A stretch of DNA of 64,000 nucleotides from NCBI RefSeq assembly GCF_003112575.1, contig NZ_BEWC01000007.1, forward strand, positions 372,001 through 436,000. Direction: 5' to 3'. The notes beneath the pieces are model-generated. The model ran no database searches. It saw only the letters and a program-made list of their open reading frames with translations, and was not told where the DNA came from. Below are positions 1 through 8,426 of this stretch, piece after piece. How positions within the stretch are numbered: position 1 is the stretch's first letter; every line of letters begins with the position of its first letter. The translations under genes were made by a program, and so were the position numbers. The DNA comes from Streptomyces ardesiacus. GTDB lineage: Bacteria; Actinomycetota; Actinomycetes; Streptomycetales; Streptomycetaceae.

Positions 1-156
1 CGGCGTTTCTGCGAATTCGACGACGGACACGCAGCCGAACGGGTCGTGCGACGCGTCTTCCTCGGTGAAGAGAGCCTGCCGCCCATCGTCCCGTTCGACG
101 AACGCCACCACGCCCCCACCCCCGCCCAGGCGCTCGAACTGGTCGAGCGGGCCTGA
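1..156 (+). CDS. C-terminal end of a TagF-like (CDP-glycerol glycerophosphotransferase) protein, partial
   Basis: Only the last 51 codons are inside the window; the frame is open from base 1 and ends at TGA 154-156. The segment FCEFDDGHAAERVVRRVF closely parallels the end of the next protein (FCDLDDGNASARVVDRMI), which carries a full CDP-glycerol glycerophosphotransferase domain. I therefore infer that this is the tail of a second enzyme of the same family, which polymerises or primes teichoic-acid-like wall polymers at the inner membrane face. The 23-nt gap to the following gene, with a ribosome site inside it, suggests one operon. The main part of the gene and its start are not visible, so the family call rests on this short terminal similarity. 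Confidence 0.6.
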   Translation, partial: RRFCEFDDGHAAERVVRRVFLGEESLPPIVPFDERHHAPTPAQALELVERA

Positions 157-179
157 CCCCGAAAGGAGACCACCAAGCC

Positions 180-3100
180 ATGGCCCCTCGGCTCAGTGTC
201 ATCGTCCCCATCTACGACGTGGAGCGCTACCTCCCCGCCTGTCTGGACTCGCTCGCGGCACAGACCTTCCGTGACTTCGAGGTCCTGATGGTGGACGACG
301 GTTCGCCCGACAACTCCGCCGCCATCGCCGAGGAGTACGCCGCCCGCGACCCGCGCTTCAAGCTCATACGCAAGGAGAACGGCGGCCTGGGCGCCGCCCG
401 CAACACGGGCATGACGCACCTGGCGCCCGAGTCCGAGTTCCTGACCTTCGTCGACAGCGACGACCTGATACCGCCGGACGCCTACCGGCTCATGGTCGGC
501 AGCCTCGACGAGAGCGGCTCGGACTTCGCCACCGGCAACGTCTACCACCTCAAGGGCGAGAAGTCCTGGCAGGTGCCGCTGATGCGGATGCTGGCCGGCG
601 AGGCCCGGCTGCGCACCCACATATCCCGCTACGGCAAGCTCGTCGCCGACCGCATCGCCTGCAACAAGGTCTTCCGCCGCACCTTCTGGGAGAAGAACGG
701 CTTCGCCTTCCCCGAGGGCCGGCTGTACGAGGACACCCCCGTCACCATGCGGGCCCACTACCTGGCCGAGAGCGTCGACGTCATCTCGGAGCCCTGCTAC
801 TACTGGCGCCTGCGGGAGGGCGAGTCCGCCCCGTCGATCACCCAGCGCCGCACGGACCCGGCGGGCGTGCGCGACCGGACCACCTCCGTGATGGAGATCA
901 GCGCCTTCCTCGCCGATCAGCCCGGCGAGACCTACGCCCGCCTCAAGCGCGAGTACGACACCCGTGTCCTCCGCGACGACCTGCGGCTCTTCCTCAACGT
1001 GGTCCCGGACGGCGACGAGGAGTACCGGGCCGAGTTCCTGCGGTCGGCCAACCGCTTCCTCGACAGCATCGACCCCAAGGTCGTCATGGACCTCCCGGCC
1101 GAACTGCGCGTGCAGTGGCTGCTGGTGCGCAAGCACCAGATGGAGGAGCTGATCGCCCTGCTGGCCGGCCAGCGCCGCAAGGAGACGCCCGAGGTCAGCG
1201 GCCTGGTGCGCAAGTACGCCTCCTTCCCCTCCCTGGAGGGCGCGGACCTGCACCTGCCCAAGGGCGCCCTGCGCATCGACCAGCACCTGAACATGCGCGC
1301 CCCGCTGCAGGAGGTGAGCTGGTCCGGCGGCAAGCTCGTGCTGTCCGGCAACGCCTGGATCGACAAGATCGACCTGCCGACCCGCAAGGCCTCGGTGAAG
1401 GTGCTCCAGCTGCGCAAGGACCGCTCCCGCCGCCGCATCCTGCTGCCGGCCCGCAACCTGCCCCGCCCCGAGGTCACCACCGACTCCGGCCAGGACCGCT
1501 ACAACTACGAGTGGGCCGGCTGGGAGGTCACCATCGACCCCGCCCGGCTGCGCAAGGGCGGCGAGTGGCAGGAGGCCGTGTGGCACGTGGGCCTGGGCAT
1601 CTTCGCCTCCGGCCTGGTGCGCCGCCACGCGGTCCACTCCAGCGGCGGCGCGGCCTGCAACTTCCCGCCGTACCACTGGCTGAGCCCGGACTTCCGGATG
1701 CTGCCCGCCGTGGAGCGCGGGGCGCTGAAGCTGCGGATCGAGAAGGTCCGCGCCCTGATCACGGGCCGTGAACTGGAGGGCGACCGGATCAAGGTCACCG
1801 GTGAGATCCGCGAGCCCCTCGCCGCGGACGAGCAGGTGGTCCTGCGGGTCAAGAACCAGAAGGGCGCCGAGACGCTCGACTACCCCGTCGCCGTGGAGCG
1901 CGCGGGCGGCAGGCAGACCTTCTCGGTCGGGGTGCCGGTCGCCGACGTGGCGCTCATCTTCCACGAGGGTGTCGACGAGAAGGCACAGCCGGAGAAGCGG
2001 ACCTGGTCCACGGTGCTGGTCGCGACCGACGCGCAGGGCAAGGAGCGCCGCTTCGGCACCGTGATGCAGGAGGGCCTGGCCGACGCGGCGTTCCCGCTGC
2101 CCGAGTCCCTGGGCACCCAGTCCCACCTGGTGGAGCTGGCCGTCGTGGCGGGCCACACCGGGTACCTGAAGTTCTCCGGCCGCACCCGCCGCGCCGTGAT
2201 CGACACCGCCGTGGTGCGCGACGGCAGGATGGTCCTCACCGGCCACGCCGACCCGCGGCTGTCCGGCTCCCGTTTCCTGCTCAAGCCCCGCAACCGCTAC
2301 GAGGAGCGCTTCGTCGAGACCCGGTGGCTCGACGGCGGACGCTTCGAGGTGGCCTTCGACCCCTCCCGTCTCGGCGGCAAGGGCGACCTGCCGCTACGTG
2401 CCGGGCGCTGGAACCTCTTCCTGCGGCCCGACGAGGAGGGCGTGCCCGACGTCGCCTTCGTGACCGACCGGCTGGCCTCGGACGCGTTCCCCGTCCAGGC
2501 CGAACTGAACGGCCGCCGCTACTGGCTGGAGAACCGCTGGGGCGACTTCCCGCAGCTCAACGCCCGTTCCGAGCTGAGCGACCTGGAGCGCGGCCCGTAC
2601 CGCCAGAAGGAACTGCGCCGGACGGTGTACGAGCCGCTGTTCCAGCAGCCGCTCAAGGACCAGGTCTTCTACCTGAGCTACAACGGCAAGCAGTTCTCGG
2701 ACAGCCCGCGCGCGATGTACGAGGAGCTGGTGCGGCGCGGCTCGGACCTCAAGCACCTGTGGGCGGTCCGTGACGGCCAGGTCAACCTGCCGGACGGGAT
2801 CGAGAAGGTCCGCATGTGGGGCAAGGAGTGGTACGAGGCGCTGGCCTCCAGCCGCTACATCGTCACCAACGCCCACCTTCCCGACTGGATCGTGCGCCGC
2901 CCGGGCCAGTCGATCGTGCAGACGTGGCACGGCACGATGCTGAAGAAGATCGGGCACGACATCGACACCCTGCACTTCGACCGGCGCTACCAGGAGAAGC
3001 TGGCCCTGGAGGCCAAGCAGTGGAGCCTGCTGGTGTCCTCCAACCGCTTCAGCACCCCCATTTTGAAGCGGGCGTTCTCCTACGACGGCGAGATCCAGGA

Positions 3101-3743
3101 GGCGGGCTACCCCCGCAACGACTACCTGTACTCGCCCGAGCGGGACGCGATCGCGGCCCGGGTGAAGAAGGCGCTCGGCCTGCCCGAGGGCAAGAAGGTC
3201 GTCCTGTACGCGCCGACCTGGCGCGACGACCAGTCGCACAGCGCCGGGCAGTACCTGTTCGACCTCCGCATCGACCTCGAGGACGCCCAGCGCCGCCTCG
3301 GCGACGACCACGTGCTGCTGATCCGCCGCCACTCCAACGTGGTGGACGCGGTGCCGGGCGCGGGCAACGGGTTCGTGTGGGACGCCTCGGAGTACCCGGA
3401 CATCGCCGACCTGTACCTCGCGGCGGACATCATGATCACGGACTACTCGTCGGTGATGTTCGACTACGCGCACCTGAAGCGGCCGATGCTGTTCTTCACC
3501 TACGACCTGGAGCACTACCGGGACACGCTGCGCGGGTTCTACTTCGACTTCGAGCAGGACTCCCCCGGTCCGCTGATCGACAACTCCAAGGAACTGGTCG
3601 ACGCGATCCGGGACATCGACCAGGTGCAGGCGGAGTACCAGGAGCGGTTCGACCGCTTCCACCACCTGTTCTGCGACCTGGACGACGGCAACGCCTCCGC
3701 GCGGGTCGTCGACCGGATGATCGAGCAGGCCCGCGAGGGCTGA
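180..3743 (+). CDS. Bifunctional GT2 glycosyltransferase / CDP-glycerol glycerophosphotransferase (TagF-like)
   Basis: An 1187-aa protein made of two enzymes. Residues 4-230 are a GT-A family 2 glycosyltransferase: SVIVPIYDVERYL at the N-terminus, VDDGSPDN near 38-45, ENGGLGAARNTG near 66-77 and the metal-binding DSDD at 92-95. A middle region (about 390-800) is predicted beta-rich by composition and has no motif I recognise. From about 825 to the end is a TagF/TarF domain with TWHGTMLKKIG near 915 and TDYSSVMFDYA near 1088, the motifs that bind CDP-glycerol-type donors. The family builds wall teichoic acid or related glycopolymers at the cytoplasmic membrane. The ATG at 180 follows GAAAGGAG at a normal distance. 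It lies directly after another TagF-like gene and is followed by a strong terminator, facing a GT4 gene. The exact polymer and sugar donor cannot be read from sequence. Confidence 0.9.
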   Translation: MAPRLSVIVPIYDVERYLPACLDSLAAQTFRDFEVLMVDDGSPDNSAAIAEEYAARDPRFKLIRKENGGLGAARNTGMTHLAPESEFLTFVDSDDLIPPDAYRLMVGSLDESGSDFATGNVYHLKGEKSWQVPLMRMLAGEARLRTHISRYGKLVADRIACNKVFRRTFWEKNGFAFPEGRLYEDTPVTMRAHYLAESVDVISEPCYYWRLREGESAPSITQRRTDPAGVRDRTTSVMEISAFLADQPGETYARLKREYDTRVLRDDLRLFLNVVPDGDEEYRAEFLRSANRFLDSIDPKVVMDLPAELRVQWLLVRKHQMEELIALLAGQRRKETPEVSGLVRKYASFPSLEGADLHLPKGALRIDQHLNMRAPLQEVSWSGGKLVLSGNAWIDKIDLPTRKASVKVLQLRKDRSRRRILLPARNLPRPEVTTDSGQDRYNYEWAGWEVTIDPARLRKGGEWQEAVWHVGLGIFASGLVRRHAVHSSGGAACNFPPYHWLSPDFRMLPAVERGALKLRIEKVRALITGRELEGDRIKVTGEIREPLAADEQVVLRVKNQKGAETLDYPVAVERAGGRQTFSVGVPVADVALIFHEGVDEKAQPEKRTWSTVLVATDAQGKERRFGTVMQEGLADAAFPLPESLGTQSHLVELAVVAGHTGYLKFSGRTRRAVIDTAVVRDGRMVLTGHADPRLSGSRFLLKPRNRYEERFVETRWLDGGRFEVAFDPSRLGGKGDLPLRAGRWNLFLRPDEEGVPDVAFVTDRLASDAFPVQAELNGRRYWLENRWGDFPQLNARSELSDLERGPYRQKELRRTVYEPLFQQPLKDQVFYLSYNGKQFSDSPRAMYEELVRRGSDLKHLWAVRDGQVNLPDGIEKVRMWGKEWYEALASSRYIVTNAHLPDWIVRRPGQSIVQTWHGTMLKKIGHDIDTLHFDRRYQEKLALEAKQWSLLVSSNRFSTPILKRAFSYDGEIQEAGYPRNDYLYSPERDAIAARVKKALGLPEGKKVVLYAPTWRDDQSHSAGQYLFDLRIDLEDAQRRLGDDHVLLIRRHSNVVDAVPGAGNGFVWDASEYPDIADLYLAADIMITDYSSVMFDYAHLKRPMLFFTYDLEHYRDTLRGFYFDFEQDSPGPLIDNSKELVDAIRDIDQVQAEYQERFDRFHHLFCDLDDGNASARVVDRMIEQAREG

Positions 3744-3760
3744 CCCGCCGCCGCGCGGGT

Positions 3761-3808
3761 GAAAGGGGCGGGCCCCGAGGAACACGATCCTCGGGGCCCG
3801 CCCCTTTC
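3761..3808. terminator. Bidirectional terminator between convergent wall-polymer genes
   Basis: A perfect 21-bp inverted repeat (3761-3781 pairing with 3788-3808) around a 6-nt loop. It begins 17 nt after the stop of the GT2-TagF gene and ends 13 nt from the stop of the convergent glycosyltransferase. The arms begin GAAAGGGG and end CCCCTTTC, so each direction ends in a short T run. Confidence 0.9.
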
Positions 3809-3821
3809 GTCCGCGGCCGGT

Positions 3822-5861
3822 TCAGAGCCGTACGGTCTTCACCGAGAGCTGGCACGCGGCCGTGAAGTAGGGACGCAGCTCGGTGCGCCGGCGGGTGGGC
3901 GGCAGCGGGGCGGGCGTCTGGCCCAGCGCCCGGCGGGACTTGCGCACCGCGCGGGTCAGCACGGTCGGCGGGGAGGCCACGGGCTCGCTGAGCACCGGGC
4001 GGGGGAAGGTGAACACGTCGATCGGCGCGAGGACGTCGGTCGCGAGCTTGGCCAGCGGCACCCGGGGCGCGTCGGCCGCCGTGCGCAGCGACAGGTCCCA
4101 GATGACCTCCTTCTCGTCCTCGTCGGTGTGCGCCCGCACCAGGGCGGCGCAGTCGACGTCCACGGCCACCCAGCCGTCGCCCTCGTCGCGCAGCGGGAAG
4201 GTCAGCACCCGCTCCTTGTCCCGCCGGTGCACGGCCTCCACGACGGCGCCCGCGGCGGGCCGCGCACCCCACAGCTCGGCGCGTACGGCGACGGTGCGCT
4301 CGTCGACGGCGACCGGTCCGACCTCGGCGTGCACCTCGCGCAGCGCGCTGCGCAGCCGCAGCCCGCCGTCCTCGTGCCGGTGCGGCAGCATCAGCGCCAG
4401 GGACGGCCCCTGCTCGCGCGGCAGCCGTACGGCCAGCAGGTCGCGGGTGTCGCAGCCGTAGCCGTCGGTGGTGAGCGCCACCTCCCGCTCCCCCTCGCGG
4501 GCGGCCAGCGCCAGCTCCCAGGTGCCGTGCGCGAGACCGGCGTCCCAGGGGACCACGGCGTCGCCCTCGGCGGAGAAGGGGAAGCGGTGCTCCGCGGCAC
4601 CGGCGCCGCCCTTGCGCAGGACGAGGTCGGCCTGCCCGACGCTCGCCGGCAGCGCTCCCACGGCGACGTGGACCGAGCCCTCCCGGTCCACCCGCGCGGT
4701 GGCGTGGCGGGGCAGCTCCTTGCGGGCGAAGGCCTCCTCGATGATGGCCTCGAAGCGCTCGCGGCTGGCCCGCTCGTGGAAGCGCTCGGCGTTGCGGATG
4801 CCCGCGGCGCCCATCTTCAGGCGCAGTTCGTCGTCCTGGACCAGGCGCCGGATCGCCCCGGCCATGGCCTCCACGTCACCGCGCGGGACGATCAGCCCGT
4901 CCTCGCCGTCGGTGAGGATGTTGCGCGGCCCGTGGTCGGCGTCGGTGGCGACGACGGGCAGTCCGGCGGCCATCGCCTCGACGAGGACGTTGCCGAACGC
5001 CTCCCGCTTGGAGGGCAGGACGAAGATCGAGCCCTTGCCGAACTCCGGGGTGACGGGCGAGGTCTGGCCCATCAGCAGGATGCTGTTGGACAGCCCCAGT
5101 TCCTCGATGCGGGCCCGCAGCTTCTTCTTCTCGGCGCCGTGGCCGTAGATGCGCAGGGTCCACTCCGGTGCCTCGGCGTGGACCTTGGCGAAGGCCTCGA
5201 CCAGCAGGGCGTGGTTCTTGTTGTCGGTGAGGTGGCCGGCGGAGACGATCACCTTGTTGGTACCGCTGGAGCGGATCGCGGACGCGGGCACGCAGTTGGG
5301 CATCACCGCGAGGCGGTTGCGCACCGCGGGCACCTGCCGGGCGAGGGCCGCGACCTCCTCCGGCGTGAGCGCCGTGAGGGCGTCCAGGTGCCGGTAGGCC
5401 GGGAAGAGGCGCTGCTTGATGTCCGTGGCGTAGATGGCGGGCATCGAGTGCTCCTGGGTGACCTTCAGGTAGTCACCGGGCGCCTGTGCCAGCATGATCG
5501 TGTTGCGCGGGCTGGAGCTGACCACGACGTCGGCGTCGGTGGTGGCGAGGTACTCCAGCAGCCGCAGCTCCGCGAGCCGGCTCACCACCGGCGTCTTGGC
5601 ACCGGCGTTGAGCGGGTATATCAGCGGGAACTTGTCGGACAGCGGGTCGTCCACGTCGGAGACCGGGGAGTGCGGCCGCATGTCGGTCAGCGCCCGGACC
5701 CTGACCCGCGGGTCCAGCGGGAAGTACGACTCGTCGCGCACCTTGCGCAGCGCGACGATCTCGACGTCGTGCCGCTCGGCCAGGGCCCCGGCGAGGTTCT
5801 GCGTGGCGCTGACCACGCCCCCCATGTGGCACAGGTCCCGAACGAGGAATGCGATCTTCAC
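3822..5861 (-). CDS. GT4-family glycosyltransferase with a C-terminal beta-rich extension
   Basis: A 679-aa protein. The GTG at 5861 is preceded by GAGAGAAG and gives VKIAFLVRDLCHMGGV, the classic start of a GT-B glycosyltransferase; longer in-frame starts add only low-quality sequence. Residues 1-390 are the GT-B enzyme: the glycine-rich N-lobe, then PSKREAFGNVLVEAMAAGLP (about 280-300), the family-4 E-x7-E donor-binding motif, followed by DGLIVPRGD. Residues 390-679 are a beta-rich region without recognised motif. GT4 enzymes transfer sugars from nucleotide donors. The convergent neighbour with a TagF domain suggests a role in decorating or priming a wall glycopolymer, which is an inference from position. 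Sugar specificity is unknown. Confidence 0.85.
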   Translation of the reverse strand: MKIAFLVRDLCHMGGVVSATQNLAGALAERHDVEIVALRKVRDESYFPLDPRVRVRALTDMRPHSPVSDVDDPLSDKFPLIYPLNAGAKTPVVSRLAELRLLEYLATTDADVVVSSSPRNTIMLAQAPGDYLKVTQEHSMPAIYATDIKQRLFPAYRHLDALTALTPEEVAALARQVPAVRNRLAVMPNCVPASAIRSSGTNKVIVSAGHLTDNKNHALLVEAFAKVHAEAPEWTLRIYGHGAEKKKLRARIEELGLSNSILLMGQTSPVTPEFGKGSIFVLPSKREAFGNVLVEAMAAGLPVVATDADHGPRNILTDGEDGLIVPRGDVEAMAGAIRRLVQDDELRLKMGAAGIRNAERFHERASRERFEAIIEEAFARKELPRHATARVDREGSVHVAVGALPASVGQADLVLRKGGAGAAEHRFPFSAEGDAVVPWDAGLAHGTWELALAAREGEREVALTTDGYGCDTRDLLAVRLPREQGPSLALMLPHRHEDGGLRLRSALREVHAEVGPVAVDERTVAVRAELWGARPAAGAVVEAVHRRDKERVLTFPLRDEGDGWVAVDVDCAALVRAHTDEDEKEVIWDLSLRTAADAPRVPLAKLATDVLAPIDVFTFPRPVLSEPVASPPTVLTRAVRKSRRALGQTPAPLPPTRRRTELRPYFTAACQLSVKTVRL

Positions 5862-5990
5862 TTTGCGGCTTCTCTCTGCTCCCGGGAGCGGCTGGTCAGG
5901 CCGTCCCCCACCCCTGGCCACACACGTGAGGCCACATCATCCTCACAAAGTACACAGGGAATCCGAAGGTCGGATCACAGCGGTGACACA

Positions 5991-6016
5991 CCTCTGTAAC
6001 CCCGTCGACGGGACAG
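5991..6016 (-). terminator. Possible terminator hairpin downstream of obg
   Basis: The 12-bp palindrome CCCGTCGACGGG (6001-6012) is flanked by CTGT (5994-5997) and ACAG (6013-6016), which extend the fold after a small bulge. It sits about 50 nt past the obg stop, in the 204-nt gap before the GT4 gene. No T run follows, so termination is only plausible. The site could instead be part of the GT4 promoter region. Confidence 0.35.
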
Positions 6017-6065
6017 GGGCGCAAGCGGGGGCGGCCCGGGGGGCGGGAGAGAGCGCCGACCGGCC

Positions 6066-7502
6066 CTAGAAGGGCTCGAAACCGTCGAACTCCTGCTGGA
6101 CCTCGTCCCGTTCGGCCTCCCGGTCGCGGCGGCGCTGAGCGGCTGGGCGGGGTGCCTCGAAACGGTGGTCCTCGCCGCGGCGGCCGAGCATCTCGGCGCC
6201 GGCCGACATCGACGGCTCCCAGTCGAAGACGACCGCGTTGTCCTCGGGGCCGATGGCGACGCCGTCGCCGCCGCGGGCGCCCGCCTTCAGCAACCGCTCC
6301 TCGACACCAAGGCGGTTGAGCCGGTCGGCGAGGTAGCCGACGGCCTCGTCGTTGTTGAAGTCGGTCTGGCGCACCCAGCGTTCGGGCTTCTCGCCGCGCA
6401 CCCGGAACAGGCCGTCCTCCTCGCGGGTGACGGTGAAGCCGGCGTCGTCCACGGCCTTGGGCCGGATGACGATGCGTGTGGCCTCCTCCTTGGGCCGGGC
6501 GGCCCGCGCCTTGGCGACCAGCTCGGCCAGCGCGAAGGACAGCTCCTTGAGGCCCATGTGGGCCACGGCAGAGACCTCGAACACGCGGTAGCCGCGCGCC
6601 TCCAGGTCCGGGCGGACCATCTCGGCGAGGTCCTTGCCGTCGGGCACGTCGATCTTGTTGAGGACGACGATCCGGGGCCGGTTGTCCAGGCCGCCGTACT
6701 CGCGCAGCTCGGCCTCGATGACGTCCAGGTCGGAGAGCGGGTCGCGCTCGGACTCCAGCGTCGCCGTGTCCAGCACGTGCACCAGCACGCTGCACCGCTC
6801 CACGTGCCGCAGGAACTCCAGGCCCAGGCCCTTGCCCTGGCTGGCGCCGGGGATGAGGCCGGGGACGTCGGCCACGGTGTACACGGTCGAACCGGCCGTC
6901 ACCACGCCCAGGTTGGGGACGAGCGTCGTGAAGGGGTAGTCGGCGATCTTCGGCTTGGCCGCGCTCAGCACCGAGATCAGCGAGGACTTGCCGGCGCTGG
7001 GGTAGCCGACCAGCGCCACGTCGGCGACGGTCTTCAGCTCCAGGTGGATGTCCTGGAGGTCGCCGGGCTCGCCGAGCAGCGCGAACCCGGGCGCCTTGCG
7101 CCGCGCGGAGGCCAGCGCCGCGTTGCCGAGGCCGCCCCGGCCGCCCTGTGCGGCGACGTAGGAGGTGCCGTGGCCGACCAGGTCGGCGAGCACGTTGCCC
7201 GCCTTGTCGAGCACGACGGTGCCGTCGGGCACCGGCAGGACCAGGTCCTGGCCGTCCTTGCCGGACCGGTTGCCGCCCTCGCCGGGCTTGCCGTTGGTGG
7301 CCTTGCGGTGCGGGGAGTGGTGGTAGTCGAGGAGCGTGGTCACCGACTGGTCCACGGTGAGGATCACGTCGCCGCCCCGGCCGCCGTTGCCGCCGTCCGG
7401 GCCGCCGAGGGGCTTGAACTTCTCACGGTGGACGGAGGCACAGCCGTGGCCTCCGTTACCCGCGGCGACGTGCAGTTCGACGCGGTCCACGAAGGTGGTC
7501 AT
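6066..7502 (-). CDS. obg: GTPase Obg (CgtA)
   Basis: A 478-aa essential GTPase that binds the 50S ribosomal subunit. In Streptomyces, Obg is linked to the onset of aerial mycelium through GTP sensing. Residues 1-158 form the glycine-rich Obg fold (GGPDGGNGGRGGDV near 33-46). The G domain carries the P-loop GYPSAGKSS near 165, a switch I segment with DYPFTTL, DVPGLI as G3 and NKID as G4. The C-terminal OCT domain includes the segment RWVRQTDFNNDEAVGYLADR. About 45 charged residues extend beyond the usual end. The start is ATG at 7502. It follows rpmA on the same strand after an imperfect hairpin, giving the common rplU-rpmA-obg order, so ribosome assembly and the GTPase are probably co-transcribed with attenuation. 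Confidence 0.98.
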   Translation of the reverse strand: MTTFVDRVELHVAAGNGGHGCASVHREKFKPLGGPDGGNGGRGGDVILTVDQSVTTLLDYHHSPHRKATNGKPGEGGNRSGKDGQDLVLPVPDGTVVLDKAGNVLADLVGHGTSYVAAQGGRGGLGNAALASARRKAPGFALLGEPGDLQDIHLELKTVADVALVGYPSAGKSSLISVLSAAKPKIADYPFTTLVPNLGVVTAGSTVYTVADVPGLIPGASQGKGLGLEFLRHVERCSVLVHVLDTATLESERDPLSDLDVIEAELREYGGLDNRPRIVVLNKIDVPDGKDLAEMVRPDLEARGYRVFEVSAVAHMGLKELSFALAELVAKARAARPKEEATRIVIRPKAVDDAGFTVTREEDGLFRVRGEKPERWVRQTDFNNDEAVGYLADRLNRLGVEERLLKAGARGGDGVAIGPEDNAVVFDWEPSMSAGAEMLGRRGEDHRFEAPRPAAQRRRDREAERDEVQQEFDGFEPF

Positions 7503-7581
7503 GGGATGTGCCTCCAGTTACTACTCACTGCTACGAGTACTACGAGTTACTGACAAGAGCGTCTCTTGGGTAACACGCGAA

Positions 7582-7621
7582 AGGCGGACCCGCTTCCCGT
7601 GGGGGAAGTGAGGCCCGCCTC
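7582..7621 (-). terminator. Imperfect hairpin between rpmA and obg (attenuator candidate)
   Basis: An inverted repeat with arms around GCGGACCCGCTTCCC and GGGAAGTGAGGCCCGC, containing one bulge and one mismatch, lies between the rpmA stop and the obg start. There is no clear T run. It may lower expression of obg relative to the ribosomal protein genes or mark the 3' end of a short rplU-rpmA transcript. Confidence 0.5.
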
Positions 7622-7635
7622 GCGAAAGTGTCCGG

Positions 7636-7890
7636 TCAGGCGACCGGGACGATGTTCACGACCTTGCGGCCACGGTGGGTGCCGAACTGCACCGCACCGG
7701 CCTGCAGGGCGAACAGCGTGTCGTCGCCGCCGCGGCCGACACCGGCGCCCGGGTGGAAGTGGGTGCCGCGCTGGCGGACCAGGATTTCACCCGCGTTGAC
7801 GGCCTGACCGCCGAAGCGCTTCACGCCGAGCCGCTGGGCATTCGAGTCGCGACCGTTCCGGGTGGACGATGCGCCCTTCTTGTGTGCCAT
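7636..7890 (-). CDS. rpmA: 50S ribosomal protein L27
   Basis: An 84-aa protein beginning MAHKKGASSTRNGRDSNAQR and continuing LGVKRFGGQAVNAGEILVRQ, the standard bacterial L27. The N-terminal tail reaches towards the peptidyl-transferase centre and helps place the tRNA ends. The length matches the family. It starts 14 nt after the rplU stop, so the two are translated from one message, with obg following. There is no N-terminal pre-peptide of the kind cleaved in Firmicutes. Confidence 0.98.
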   Translation of the reverse strand: MAHKKGASSTRNGRDSNAQRLGVKRFGGQAVNAGEILVRQRGTHFHPGAGVGRGGDDTLFALQAGAVQFGTHRGRKVVNIVPVA

Positions 7891-7904
7891 GTCTCCTCAG
7901 TCCC

Positions 7905-8225
7905 TTACTTCGCAGCCGCGGGGATCTCAGTGACCTTGATCGCCGTGTACTGCTGGCGGTGGCCCTGACGACGGCGGTAGCCGGTCTTGTTCTTGTAGCG
8001 CAGAATGTCGATCTTCTGGCCCTTGTGGTGGTCCACGACCTCGGCCTGGACCTTGATGCCGGCCAGCACCCACGGGTCGCTGGTCACAGCGTCGCCGTCG
8101 ACGACGAGCAGGGTCGAGAGCTCGACCGTGTCGCCGACCTTGGCGGTGGAAATCTTGTCAACCTCAACGATGTCGCCGACAGCAACCTTGTGCTGGCGAC
8201 CACCGCTGCGCACGATGGCGTACAC
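7905..8225 (-). CDS. rplU: 50S ribosomal protein L21
   Basis: A 106-aa protein starting at GTG 8225 (VYAIVRSGGRQHKVAVGDIV), preceded by a GAGAGTGAG ribosome site; upstream in-frame codons do not resemble L21. The tail KNKTGYRRRQGHRQQYTAIK is the conserved 23S rRNA-binding end. L21 is an early-binding large-subunit protein. It is the first gene of the rplU-rpmA-obg set. The promoter should lie in the 201-nt gap up to 8426, where I could not place -35/-10 elements with confidence. Confidence 0.97.
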   Translation of the reverse strand: MYAIVRSGGRQHKVAVGDIVEVDKISTAKVGDTVELSTLLVVDGDAVTSDPWVLAGIKVQAEVVDHHKGQKIDILRYKNKTGYRRRQGHRQQYTAIKVTEIPAAAK

Positions 8226-8426
8226 GCGGATCTCACTCTCTCGCTCGGGAACGGCACCCCCGCAGTCCAGCCGCCCGGTGACACACGCGCGGCCTCTCCC
8301 GGCCGGAGCCCGTGAGGGCACACACCCGGAAGGAAAGAGGTTTACGGGGATGTGACGCGCCAGTCGACACGCCGACGGTCAAGATTACGGGGCCGCACGA
8401 CGGGGGTCAAACCGGGCCCCCGGGTG

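Noticed and set aside
8226..8426. L21 leader or other ribosomal-protein riboswitch upstream of rplU.
   Set aside because: No conserved leader structure could be drawn by eye. A minus-strand TTGACC near 8384 has no matching -10.
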